Part shown: positions 43,151 through 54,397 of the stretch, in pieces
Layout: every line of letters starts with the position of its first letter
Position numbering within the stretch: the stretch's first letter is position 1
Source: Takakia lepidozioides
Taxonomy: Eukaryota; Streptophyta; Takakiopsida; Takakiales; Takakiaceae
Direction of reading: 5' to 3'
DNA: 64,000 nt
Assembly: GCA_030704615.1 (NCBI GenBank)
Contig: CM060734.1
Location: forward strand, 63,754,042-63,818,041
Notes under the pieces: model-generated
Database searches by the model: none
Told to the model about the DNA's origin: nothing
The model's input: only the letters and a program-made list of their open reading frames with translations
Program-made: the position numbers and the translations under genes

Positions 43151-44000
43151 ATTGGCATGATGAACTCTACCCCATAAACCAATGAAAGAGGGTATGTCGA
43201 GTAGTTACCTTATGGGTTGTGCGAACTGCCTACAAGGCCGAAATTAACTTGGTGTCCCAATCCCTTTTGTGCTCCCTGATTGTCTTGGAGAGAATGTTGC
43301 ACAGGGTTTGGTTGGCGCGCTCCACCTGCCCACTCGTTTGTGGATGATAAGGGGTCGCATTGTGATGCTTGATGGAGAATGCGTCGTTGATGAAGTGAGA
43401 TCATCTGTCACTCACTATCTCTTTTGGGCATCCGAATCGGGAAATGATATATTCATAAATGAAAGAGGCGGTTACCTTTGTGTTGGATCTCTTAACCGCT
43501 TTGGCTTCTGCCCACTTGGTCAGGTACTAAGTGGCTATAATGATGTAGCGATTTTGTCGACTCGATGCAGGGTGCACTTCCCCTACATAGTCGATCCCCC
43601 ACTTCTCAAACGGAGCAAGGGGAAGAGTGGAACTAATGACATTCCGAGCCTGTTATTTCGTTTGGCGTACCTTTGACAAGAGTCGCATTTTCGCACATGC
43701 ATGTGCGCATCTTTGAACATGGAGGGTCAGTAGTATCCTACCCTCAAAGCCTTCTGCACTGTGAGCCGCCTTGCAAAGTGTTCTCCACACATGTTATCAT
43801 GGGCTGACTCTAAAATCTGGGGAACCTCCTCCGGGGTGACGCATCGGCTCAAGAGTCTATCCAATCCCCTTCTATAAAATTGCCCTCCCACAAGAGCAAA
43901 CTTCATGTTGCGCAGTCGAAGCCTACGTCGCGCATGTCGATCCAATCCTGGGGAAATTCCAGGGTGCTTAAATATTGAGCTAAGTGTTCATGGACTCGGC
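43150..44000 (-). pseudogene. Gypsy-type integrase fragment (fourth lineage)
   Basis: Minus-strand frames give the integrase zinc-binding region (GGQFYRRGLDRLLSRCV, HDNMCGEHFARR, KALRVGYYWP) and, in shifted frames, a CDSCQRYAK-like cysteine pair and core sequence down to LVYGVEFIMPID at about 43180. Stops are frequent. Penelope-like copy 2 replaces the rest of the integrase. The upstream edge near 44000 reads LAQYLSTLEFPQDWIDM-like sequence. Confidence 0.65.
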
Positions 44001-45336
44001 TCATTTTTGGTATGTCATGCATAAATGAGCTAGGCCCACTGCTATATGGTTGGAATCTCTGGATGATTTTTGGTAGGTTTCTAGGGGCAATTTATTGCAG
44101 CTGGGTACCAAAAATTGGTAAAAAGTCAAAAAAGGGCTTGGGAACTTAAAGGTTAAATAAGATAGAGGTATTTAATTCAGACCTAAAATCTTTCACGATG
44201 AGTACAAATTAATTTTGAAAATGTCCACCACCTTGACATAAAAACTTGCGTCGGTTCTAAGTCACCTAACAAAAAACTTTGAAACCTTATGATTTTTGAA
44301 TCCACGGATTCTTTGCTGCATTGGAATCCACTTTTAATTTGCTAACAAAAATATACAAAAACTTGACCATTCTAATAGTAATAACTATGCCCAGTGATTA
44401 ATATATCATTTATTTTTGTACGATCACCTTACTTTTGACAACAACAAAAAAATTAGGTTTCACTTCAATCACAAAATCGGAAACTATGCTCTATTTTCGA
44501 ACGATTGCCATTGTGGAATACCTCACAGACGAGAGAGAGAGCGTGATACTGCATATGAGGACTCCTGCCTAAGTCGCCGAGCACAACCGCTCTCCGCCTT
44601 TGACTGGTCTGCTTGCGCTTCCCGAACAACGATCGAAACGAAAGCCATGATCAAGATCCGCATCCTCCTCCTCCATGGCCCTATGCACGGAGAGCTAGGG
44701 TTGCAAGAACCCCTATGCAATCGGAGACGGGGAATTGAGCAATAAATGCTTGGAGAGGAAATGTTGGGGTGACAGAAACGAAATACATGAAAATGTGGCG
44801 TGTGATTGCAGTGGAGAATCAAAACAAAAACAAATGAAAAACAGGAGAGGAACTCAAAGATTGCAAGGTGGTATGGAATTGGAAAGAAGAGCACCGACTA
44901 AAAACCTTGAGGCGGAGTTTCCCTTGCAACGCAAAGACAGACATTCTCCAGTCAGCAAGTGGAGGGCCCGTTTCCTGACATGCACGAGGTGGCGGTGCCC
45001 CGTTATGAGATCTGCGGTTTGCCGGTTTAGTTGGGCTCTAAGAAAATTGAAGGGCAGCCCGCCCCTGCATGCAGCCCGCCCCTGCATGCAGCCCGGCTCC
45101 AAAATGTAAAAATCACCCAACTATTTGTGCAACTTTGTAGGTCACTATATATCAATGTCATACATTAAATTTTTTGACTTGTACATTACTAAATAATGGT
45201 TTTCATCTTTTACTCCCTTTGTTCCAAAATAAAAAGCACTTTTGATTTCTTCATGTATTTGTACCTCTTCATATATTTGTATTCTTCACGTATTTGTATT
45301 TATTATTTTATTTTAGTTTACTGTATTGTTTTTTCT
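44001..45336. other. No gene recognised
   Basis: Mostly AT-rich. At about 45058-45090 a 17-bp unit (AGCCCGCCCCTGCATGC) is repeated twice in tandem. TACTCCCTTTGTTCCAAAAT at about 45211-45230 resembles the start of Stowaway-type MITEs, but no matching second end was found. Confidence 0.4.
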
Positions 45337-45549
45337 AAAAAAAAGGGGAACACCTGGGGGCGACAGCTCACAAATCAGGCCCCTTAACAGTGAGAGGAGA
45401 AAATAACCTCTTTCACAGTAACCCGCGGAGCAAGGCATAGGATCGGGACCAGGAACCGGGGAGAAGAGTATGCCACACCCGTCAGTAGCAGGATTCGACC
45501 CCAGAATCGCCTCGGTCGCACTTAGTGCACTTAGCCAACTGAGCTATCG
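45337..45549 (-). mobile_element. tRNA-derived SINE with T-tail
   Basis: On the minus strand the head contains an A box TAGCTCAGTTGG (45546-45535) and a near-perfect B box GGGTCGAATCC (45501-45491), 33 nt apart. A body of about 140 bp ends in CCCC plus eight T (45344-45337). A T-stretch 3' end is a trait of Au-type plant SINEs. It is not a tRNA gene because no acceptor stem can be closed around the boxes. Pieces of the same family appear near 16126-16180 and 63605-63650. Confidence 0.6.
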
Positions 45550-46200
45550 GCTGTTGGTTTTTAATTTCCGAATGGTAAATCACAAAAAATCAAAAGTGAT
45601 TACGGAAATCACTGCAGAGAAGCCGACGTCAACACACACAAGGAATCTGATACTCAAAGTGCCTGCACATCTTCCAATGACATGAAAAACTCTAGTCTAC
45701 AACTCCTAGTAGAAGTCTATCTTAACGCTATTTGGTTCACTTGACTCACCGCCAAGTGTAGCCAAAACAAAACTTCAAGAATATTCACACCTAATCTTGA
45801 TTCTCAATGGCACCTGATGCCCAGTGCACTACACACAACCACGCCTTGGTGTTGAGCAAATTGACCTGCCGCCTCCCCTGGAAACAAAATTATTCTGGAA
45901 TATCCTGCAAACATGTCACACCATCGTATCATGCAGTGTAACACAAAGCTGATGAGCTCATTGATTGGTTCATGAAAACATACTTGTCATTAATTTGTGT
46001 CCCTTTTTCACAGGTTCTTGAAGTTGGTCCATGGTTGAATACAGAAGCAGTCTAACTTAGTAGTATACTTCTATAGCGTGGAAAGGTGTGACAGCAACAA
46101 GAGAATATAGAAATGTCACCAAACACCAAAAAATAGAGCCAGTACCCCAATGAATCTCACCTTCTCAATACTCCATGAGCCATCACAAAATTTGTCCCCG
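45550..46200. other. 3' flank of the CRN-like gene
   Basis: Presumed 3' untranslated and intergenic sequence; nothing else recognised. Confidence 0.35.
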
Positions 46201-48484
46201 TCACTCCTTGATAGAACGTAAGAAATCACATAACACGCGGTCAAACAAATCCTCCGCTTCTACCTGTCCAATATAGCCAATTAAACGATTATCTTGCCAT
46301 TCAGATTGGAGTTTAGCTGGCTTCTTTGCAGGATAGGCAACTACCAAGCTGATGCAACCATCTTTGCATGCGGCAAGCACCCTCGTTTTGGACTCGGAAC
46401 TATTCTTGTACATCTGTTCCGGATCTGTAGTTGCCACTGCTCTAGCCCACTGCACCTCAGATCGCAGCTTCAGTTGACAGAAGACAGGAATCTTCAAATT
46501 CCCAAGTCTCACAACAAAAAGAACATCAGCTCCAGATCTGTCGTCAAAAATGAGGCATGGCGGACAAGATTTCTCTTCAGCATCAAGAAATTTACTTACG
46601 GTGTGGATCCCATATGACTCCCTCCACACTCCTTCACCTTCACCGGTAATCGTTGGCTTGTCCCTTGCGAATTTTGGAGGCAGGGTTGCATCCTTGAAAC
46701 AGCACATATCGGCCAACAATTTTGTGCCGTCAAACAGCTTGGCCACATGAACTGTGAAAAGTTTCTCCCATGCCCTACCCATTGCACTGGGATCATCCTT
46801 GCAATCAACCATGTAGTCTTTAAGTGATTTCTCAAATGAATGGTTGATCGTCAAATAGTTCAGGATGCTATGATGGACTGTCGGTTCGACTATAGAGAAA
46901 GTGAATTGGGAACCTGTTGAATGGTGTAGCTGTCCAAGGCCACACTCGAGCAAAGTCATATCTCCGTCCGTTGAAACGGTATGTTCTCCCCTCCCTGCAT
47001 AGGCAAAGGAGGTTCCTATTCTTTGCACCAAGGAAGCACCATTGAATGATTCTTCTTTCAGGACAAATGTGCCTTTTGCTCCACACAGAGCGCTCACAGC
47101 ATAATAAATGGAAGTGCTGTCATTGGTGTTGCTTGTGATCTCCTTGAAATAGTTGTCTACTACCGTTATATCCCATCTACCTCCAGCCTTCCTCAGAAGG
47201 CGCTCGACACAACTTACCAAACACCTTCGACGGCCTCTGAACTTTTCCAGCAGATACTGGGCATTGTCCTCCATATGATCATCCTCTAGCTTCAGGTACT
47301 CGCTGCAGAATTTCAGAACCTGACGCACATCTGTCCATGAAGAAAACGGAGCAGAAGAAAATTGAACCGGGCCACCACCCCCTTCTTTTGCAATCAGCGA
47401 ACCTATGTCCACTTGCAGCTTCAAAAAGCTGACACCTGTACCAGCAACAAATACTTTCTGCTTTCGCAACGCCGTAGATGGCCTCAATAGGGCTTTGATC
47501 AACGGAGAAAAAATGGACCTTAGCTCTTTCGTCTCGGGGGATTCATAGTCATTTACATTTTTCCTTCCCAACACCTGCGCTTCATCCAGAACTACAGTGA
47601 AAGTGCCAACCTTCCCCTCTAAATCCGTCCACAGTTTTTCTATCCTAGCATTTAGCCCCTCTGAATCTTCCAGGGAAGTAACCACGTTTAAAAGTTTCTG
47701 AGTAAGCACATCATATAGATCGTTACGATCTGCACCAAGGAAAGCACGGAATTGCACCTGGAGCATGAGCCATTGCAGAGGACTCAAATCAGGAATTTCT
47801 TGGTGACAAAATTCCAAGATTAACAACCTTGAAAGAATGGCACACCTCATACGTTTCATCACATTCCTGTGATTCATTGCCTTATCGACCTCTATCTCAT
47901 GATAACTCACAGAGGCGACATCATCTGACCCACCATTTCCTTTGGTTTTAGCTGTCCAATAAAAACCCCACTTCTCTGCAAGCAGCTCGTAAAGAAACCG
48001 AGTTTTCCCACTCCCACTCACTCCAACAACTGGCACAACACCAGTCGAGCCATCATTCGCTCGTTCCCACAAATCACCAACATCTTCAGTCCAACGAGCA
48101 GTTAATTTATCCAGTAAAATGATTGGATAACCACGGTGGTCGAGTGGCACACCGTTCTGTATAGACAAATTGCACCCCATCTTTTTGAACGTGTCCAAAA
48201 ACTCAGAAAATTTCAATTTCCATTCTTGCATAACCACCTTCACTGATTCTGTAAGCAAAACCCACACACTTTCCGTCACTCCTGACAGATCCATGTATCT
48301 GAAGAAAAATAAGAGCATCCTATCTTGCAAATAATTGAACAATACAAAAGATACACCAACAAAGCCTATGACCAAAGAAAATGCAAAGAGAAGGGGAACA
48401 TGGAAGGGAAGGCCAAGTAACAGAGTAGCTCTACCTGAAAACCCGTTTCCAGAGGATTTCAATCTCTTCGCAGATCTCTCTCCC
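46201..48484 (-). CDS. Crinkler (CRN)-like protein: NTPase and nuclease-like exon
   Basis: A frame of about 760 codons, opening after a TTTGCAG acceptor (AG at 48486-48485) and ending at TGA 46203-46201. After two hydrophobic N-terminal stretches there is a P-loop GVSGSGKT (about residue 150), a Walker-B-like FTVVLDEAQVL, a KVFVAGTGVSFLKL sensor-type segment and a GRAWEKLFTVHV motif typical of CRN/RHS-class proteins. Near the end SGADVLFVV followed by FCQLKLRSE gives the D...QxK pattern of restriction-endonuclease-fold nucleases. In the family (oomycete and fungal effectors, with relatives in other eukaryotes) a ubiquitin-like header precedes the NTPase. Here a header candidate lies upstream at 49359-49683. 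The long uninterrupted frame argues for a live gene. A role in host defence or genome conflict is inference only. Confidence 0.65.
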
Positions 48485-48700
48485 CTGCAAATATGTCAGA
48501 TTTTGTCAAATTTCAAAAGATCTGCATTCATCCAAACTCTTACCATGGAATTACTGATGAAACTGCTGTTGTATGGCAGCATCCTGTAACCCTAAACCCT
48601 AAATCTGAGCACACACCTATCTCTATCAGTCATGGAATATTTAGAAGTTTTCAATCTCTTCCCAAATCTCTCTCCCACTGCATATATGTCAGACTCCACC
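48458..48700. repeat. Duplicated 50-bp segment flanking a telomere-like tract
   Basis: 48458-48507 and 48650-48700 are near copies (TTCAATCTCTTC, then ATCTCTCTCCC, GCA and ATATGTCAGA). Between them AACCCTAAACCCTAAA occupies 48588-48603. The segment covers a predicted splice acceptor of the CRN-like gene, so two alternative acceptors exist. The tract may be an interstitial telomere trace or a plant telo-box. Confidence 0.6.
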
Positions 48701-48841
48701 CATCACAGAGTAGGTCCTGGCCTTGAAAGAGGCCCTCCCACACTTTACACAGTCGCGTCAAGATCTCTCCTCTTGCCCATGGTGATACAAGGAGGGAGGT
48801 AGAAGGTGCTGTAGATTCTTGGGAGAGCTTCGCCACTTCTG
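48690..48841 (-). CDS. Candidate middle exon of the CRN-like gene
   Basis: A minus-strand frame following an ATCTGCAG acceptor (AG at 48843-48842) is in phase with the upstream exon and encodes about 50 residues (EVAKLSQESTAPSTS, then RLCKVWEGLFQGQDLL). Its 3' edge could not be fixed. Its last bases before the local duplication resemble the start of the main exon, so it may be partly a duplication product. Confidence 0.35.
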
Positions 48842-49358
48842 CTGCAGATAGAGTCATGGAAGGAAACTAATTATCTGTGGTAGAGCAGTAAATTGGTGGA
48901 CCCATGAGGTCAAGCTCAAGATTGCTGAGAGGCAGGCGCTCTATAAGGACTGCTGTAATATCAAAGATGAAAACAAACAAACGTGTCTTTCAAAGGACCC
49001 TCCTCATATTTTACTTGTTAACATGGATCTATCGGATGAATAAACTGCGTGTATCAACAGGATCACACACGGGATTGGGAAAAGCTGTTGAAACCCTGAG
49101 TGCACAACGCAGCCAAGAAACCAAAAAAATTGCAAACATTAAGAGTCTACAAAACCTATCCAATAAAGCAGCTAGGAGTGAAACATACCAGGAGCAGGAG
49201 CAGGAGCTCGTAGGAACGCGTCCTTGCCTGCGACATATTCAAACCGTCTCAAATAAATCACTGAAGGAAGCTTCCAGGGAGCAAGTCCAGAAATCCGTTG
49301 ACATTCAAAGAGAAATATCGCATGCAAAAGAATACTAGTGCTACCAACAAACATATAC

Positions 49359-49683
49359 CTGTAGACGCTCCATCACCAGTGACCATCAAAGGATCGTCTT
49401 CCGTTCCTGCATGATTGACGGCCTTGGCCTTCTTGATCTCCTCCCAGGTATGTTTTGACTCGAGGTCTCTCTCAGGAAACCGACCTCCGTCCAATTTGAT
49501 AGTATCTGGACGCAACCCGAACTCGTTCCCAAGTGCACCGAAATCAATCCTACCATCAGGGGTACAGAAAATCTTAACGGGTGCAGATATATCCGTCTTG
49601 AAGTAGACAGAGACCATGGTGAAAACCTGACCCTGAACAAGTGAATGCACTGGTTTTCCAAACACAGAGAACTTGAGATTCAT
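49359..49683 (-). CDS. CRN-like gene first coding exon (ubiquitin-like header)
   Basis: It starts at ATG 49683 (MNLKFSVFGKPVH) and ends before a GTATAT donor at 49358. It encodes about 108 residues with beta-rich segments VYFKTDISAPVKIF, RIDFGALGNEFGL, TIKLDGGRF and HTWEEIKKA, an arrangement like the ubiquitin-like N-terminal domain of Crinkler proteins. It ends one base into a codon, matching the phase of the acceptor at 48842. Earlier in-frame codons up to 49752 are hydrophobic and less likely to be translated. Confidence 0.55.
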
Positions 49684-50003
49684 ACACCACAAGGAAGAAA
49701 GAAAGAAAGAAAGCGGAGCAAATACAAGCAGAAATCGAAAGCTGATTAGCAAATCGTGCGGGAGTAAAATTCAGAACCACGCCGCCGCTCCCAAACACAC
49801 ACCGACGCAGGCCAAAGCAGGGCCAGCAAGGTACCTGAGCGAGAAGGCGGAGTTGGCGACGACGGAATTGCGGAGCCTGATGAATAAAGGGCGAAGTGAA
49901 GAGAGAGGAAAGGGGACGTGAGCTCCTCAGACAAGGAGCGTCGCTCTGCTGAAAGAGCAAAACATGGATGGTCTGGACTCCGGGGCCGGTCCAGGGTCCT
50001 TAC

Positions 50004-52752
50004 CAGTGTTGGGCGGTTCTTGCCTTTGTGAAGGAAACTTCGGTTCCGGTTCCACAAATTTTTGAAGAGACGGTTCCGGATCCGGATCCGGCTATTTTTT
50101 ATTAAGGCGGCTATTTTTTATTAAGGCGGTCCCGGTCCGGTTCAGGTTCTGACTTTTTAACATGGGGGCGGTTCCGGTTACCGGTTAGTTGCTGGAAAAA
50201 AAACACCGGTTCCAGTTAGGTTCCTGTTCTTTTTTTTAAATATATTAAATTCTTTTAATTTTTTTATTCTTCTGGAAAATTAGATGAACTGATCTGATTC
50301 GTCATACTGAATATTCAGAATTTTCAACTAAAACCAGGGAATTTATTAGTAAAACAAAAGTAAATAAACTTATATGTTTTTTGTGACTGTCTTTTATGGT
50401 ATATATAACAAGTTAAATACGCATGGTCTCCATTAAAAATGGAAAACCAGACTAACTATATAAGGATCTTAATTCAAAATACAAAACAAATTAAACATGT
50501 GTAATTCTATGGTTACCTTTTATGGTGTAAGCAAAAGCACAACTAAAAAAAACTACATAAATTTGTGTTTTTTGGATGATGCTTTGTCGATATAGCATAC
50601 AACAAACTAAGTACACGGGATGTCACTGAAATTTTCAATAAAAATGACAAATAAACAAACTCCAATCAAAGGAGTATAGTGTAATATGTTGAACAATAAT
50701 TACAAATCATTCTACCTCAAAGAGGTTTGCCTCTGCAATCAAGTCCTCATTCTCATCTAAGAGGACTTCTTCCCTATCCAAAAACTCTTTCATGGAAGTA
50801 CTAAAGCAACCAACTCTAGCATCATTTGGCCAATTCTTGACTACACTCACAAGCATATCAAGGTTTTCAATATTTAACCTGCACTGTCTCAAGCTTGTTA
50901 TGACACCTGCAAAACTAAATACCCTCTCAGCTTCAATCTGAGATCCAACTATGCCCAAGATTAACTGTGCCAAAAATCCCACATACGGAAAGAGAGACTC
51001 GTATTCTTTCCACCATTTCAAAGGAGCCACGCACTCACCCTCAATTATCTTCGTCCTTCTGAAATGTGATAGTTGTTCTCTCACTACTGTTAATGTCATG
51101 TCTTCATTGTGGTCATGCACACCAAATAAGGACATCTTGTCCATTGTGGAAATGGGCTGTGATTGGGCCGGAGTATCCGGATGTAAGACCTTGAAACACT
51201 TTACCAAAAGAGGCTCTAACACCATGCTATCATATTGGGACACAATATGCAAAACACGCTCTTTGCCCACATATTGTGATACCAATGACAACCCCTTGTA
51301 ACGTGGGTCAAGCATAAGCGCGAGCATATTGTGAGCTTTGCGCGATTGAAACCCTTCCAAAAAAGAAAGAAATGGTTCCAAGACATATACCACCTCTTGA
51401 GCCATCCGCCATTCCAACAATGTCAACTCTGTTGAGAAATCCCCCAAGCAATGATCCACAGTTGCAGCCCTGGGTGCACTACTTCCTCGCATGCGAATTG
51501 TTGTGGCAATGGCTACATTAAGAGCATCGGACAACAGCCAAAATCCCCCAGATTGATTCATAATGCACTCATGAACCACAGGCCCTAGAACTGTAGAAAT
51601 TGATTGGGCAATGGCCCACACTTGTGGACTTGGTATGCGAGACTGCAGTGCCAATGAGGTTTGCCTAGAGTAACAAGTGATTATGGCTTGCCTAAATTCC
51701 AAAGTCTCTTGGAAGAGGATCACCTTGGAAGCACCGTGTCTTCACCGGAGTCTTCAATTTGTGGGGATGAATGCCGCTGTCCACACATGCCTTTGCCCAT
51801 TCTTGTCTTCCTTTGCCACTTTTTTTTGTCCAAGTAATGGTTTTTTGCAACTCTGATTGGGCATTTTTTTATAGAAACCGATCTCATATCTGCGCATACT
51901 TTTGCATCATTTGTTGCATACTGGCAACACTTGGACATTGCATGCCCAAAACAGCTACCCACAAATGGAGAATCCAACCCCAAACACGCACATGAGACCA
52001 CCGAATTCAAAGCATTGGTCAAAGTGGCCAAGTTACCTCCCTCATCTTTGACGTAAGCAATAATGCGAGTATTGAGGCCATACTTCACAAGAAGATTGTT
52101 GACTTGATGTGCCATGGCAGCCCCAGATGTGTCAGGTGTCTCAAACATGCCAAGAGTCACATGACATTGCTCCCACTGTTCATTAATAAAGTGCGCTATG
52201 ATGACAAAAGTGTCAGTTCCCCCTCTTGACATCCACAAATCAAAACTCACTGAGCAAGTAGCACAACTATGAAGAGATGGGGACATGTAGCGCTCTTTCG
52301 TCTTCTTTGCCAAGATTGGAATGGCCTCATTCACAAATGTCCGTCGAGAAGGGAAAACAATCCGAGGATTTTGCCTCAACACCATCCTTCTTAGCCAAGG
52401 GGATTCTACCAAAGATAGTGGAACCAACTCCTTTGCAATGAACAAGACTAAATCCTCATTGGACTGCTTATGTTGAACATCATTTTGGTTGTATGGAGTG
52501 GAGCTCCCCAAAAAAAAAACTATGTTTCCAGGAGTGGGGCCGGGCCTCTTTTTTGCTGGCCTACGGGCACTCTCAGGTCCTTCATTTTCCCTCTCAATCC
52601 ACCTACGCAAAACAATGTCATGTTCTTGATCCACATGCTTTCGAAGGGCAGAGATACCATTGGTTTTATTATAGGTCACAATGCCCTTCTTGCTTGCAGG
52701 AGTGACACCAACAGGATGACATAGAACACACCTCATTTGTTGTGGATTTGTT
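50004..52752 (-). pseudogene. hAT transposase with BED zinc finger (frameshifted)
   Basis: The minus-strand coding begins near 52805/52740 with a BED-type zinc finger (RCVLC, then ALRKHVDQEH). It continues through the N-terminal core to about 51830 and, after at least two frameshifts near 51830 and 51745, proceeds as SKVILFQETLEF to the hAT dimerisation region (PLKWWKEYE, then SQIEAERVFSFAG) and a stop at 50707. The 3' end of the element is marked by CAGTGTTGGG at 50004, the hAT terminal motif, with GC-rich GGTTCCGGTT subterminal repeats at 50040-50240. The opposite terminus is not found and the start is cut by the piggyBac unit. Confidence 0.8.
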
Positions 52753-54086
52753 ATGTCCACTAGAGCAGAGTCTTTTGTTGTTGTTAGTGATAGGGAGGCA
52801 TTCACTGGGCCTCAGCCTGGTCCCTGCCTCCAGGAGATGAAGGGTTCTACTCCAATTTGGTTCTTCCTTTTGTTTTGGAAACAAAGTGTGTTGGAGAGGG
52901 TATGTAGGGAGTTGAATGCATATGCATCAGAGCCTTTGGGTGAGAGCACACATGGTGGGCCTAGGTGGAAGCTTTTGACAGTGAGTGAGCTCCGAACTTG
53001 GATTGGCATCTGCATTTTTATGGGGATGAAGAAGCTACCTAAAACCAGATGTTACTGGCAACACTCCGAGTCTTTTTTCTCATGCCCTATCATCCGCCAG
53101 GTCATGACCCGTGACAGGTATGAGCGATACTTCGTTGTTTGCATTTGGTGGACAATGCCACTTTGCACGATCATGGGAGCCCTCGATTTGATAAGCTGGG
53201 CAAGATTAGGTGGGCTTGTGATGAGGTAGTTGATAGGTGCAAGAGCCTGTGGAATCTCAATAAGATGTTGACTGTTGACGAGGTGATGATCCGTTACAAG
53301 GGGAAATACTGTGCGATTAGGATGTATATGCCTAAGAAGCCATGCAAATGGGGCATCAAGGTGTGGGCGTTGGCTGACTTGGAGACCAGCTATGTGTATG
53401 ATTTTCAGGTATACTGTGGGAAAAATGCAGGGGGCCCTGATGGTGAGAGGCTGAAAAGTGGGAAGGGTGAAGGCTATGATGTGGTGTGTGGGCTTGCCAA
53501 TGGACTCCATGGTTTGGGGCATGTAATTGTCACTGACAATTACTTCACTTCTGTTCAGCTTTTGTACAATTTGGCCAAGCTTGGTACGTGGGCCACTGGC
53601 ACAGTTCGTGTGAACAGAAAAGGCCTCCCTCCCTCCTTGCTATCCAAGAAAAAATCCAAGACTGCCAAGCAAGGCCAGTCCTGGTACAAGATGCATGTTT
53701 CCATGGAACTTGCGGCCGTGTTGTGGTGGGACAAAAATGGGGTATTCATGTTGTCATCTGCAACTAGACCAACATGCAGGCCTTCTTCTCCTGTTACTGT
53801 GAGATACTTTGTGGGACAGCAGAGAGTCTTGGTGCCATCTGTGCCTGCCCATGTGCAATATCAAACCTATATGCGAGGGGTAGATGTCCAAGACCAGCTC
53901 CGGGGAGCATATACTTTGCAGCTGCGCACTAAGAAATGGTGGCATCGTCTCTTTTTCTTCCTGATGGACACAACCTTGGTGAATGCATACATCTTGTATT
54001 CAGCCCATGCCACAAAGATGGGTCGGAGGCCCATGACACATTTGGAGTTCAATCTTGTTGTGGCATACGCCTTGACGGCAGGTTAG
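52753..54086 (+). pseudogene. piggyBac-like transposase (DDE_Tnp_1_7 type)
   Basis: The first frame (52753 to about 53135) holds the N-terminal helical region (LLTVSELRTWIGICIFMGM). A frameshift near 53140 leads into a 315-codon frame with LHLVDNATLHDHG, then MLTVDEVMIRYKGK (first catalytic Asp), HVIVTDNYFTSVQLL (second Asp) and YMRGVDVQDQLRGAY (third Asp). All three acidic residues are preserved. The frame ends at TAG 54084-54086 before any cysteine-rich C-terminus is seen. Terminal repeats and TTAA target sites were not identified. It overlaps the start of the hAT coding region head-to-head, so one element disrupted the other. Confidence 0.8.
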
Positions 54087-54397
54087 TGCACTGACAACAT
54101 GGACAGGAGGGGGGATGGCTCTTGCACCTTTGTGCATCAATGTCTTCACACACCACAACGGCGGTTGTGTGTTGTATGTCATGTCTACACTCACCATTAC
54201 TGCCCTGGATGTGACGGCAGCCATATGTGCCTTGGTTCTTGCTGGAATCATGCACACCGCCACCCAATGAGGTGACTGCAGATTATGTGGATTCTCTTTG
54301 GGCTTGTTGTGTTGGTGGTCTATTTGTGCATTGTGTTCTATGGGCTGTTGGTGGGTTGGCAGGTGTGCTCTTGGCGGCTGTGGAATGCGTGTGTGGG

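Noticed and set aside
41906-43182. A host chimeric gene made of integrase and reverse transcriptase
   Set aside because: The frame has a shift near 42640 and no promoter or intron evidence. It is a chance in-frame junction of two transposon fragments.
45491-45546. A tRNA gene on the minus strand
   Set aside because: A and B boxes are present but no acceptor or anticodon stem can be paired, and a SINE body with T-tail follows.
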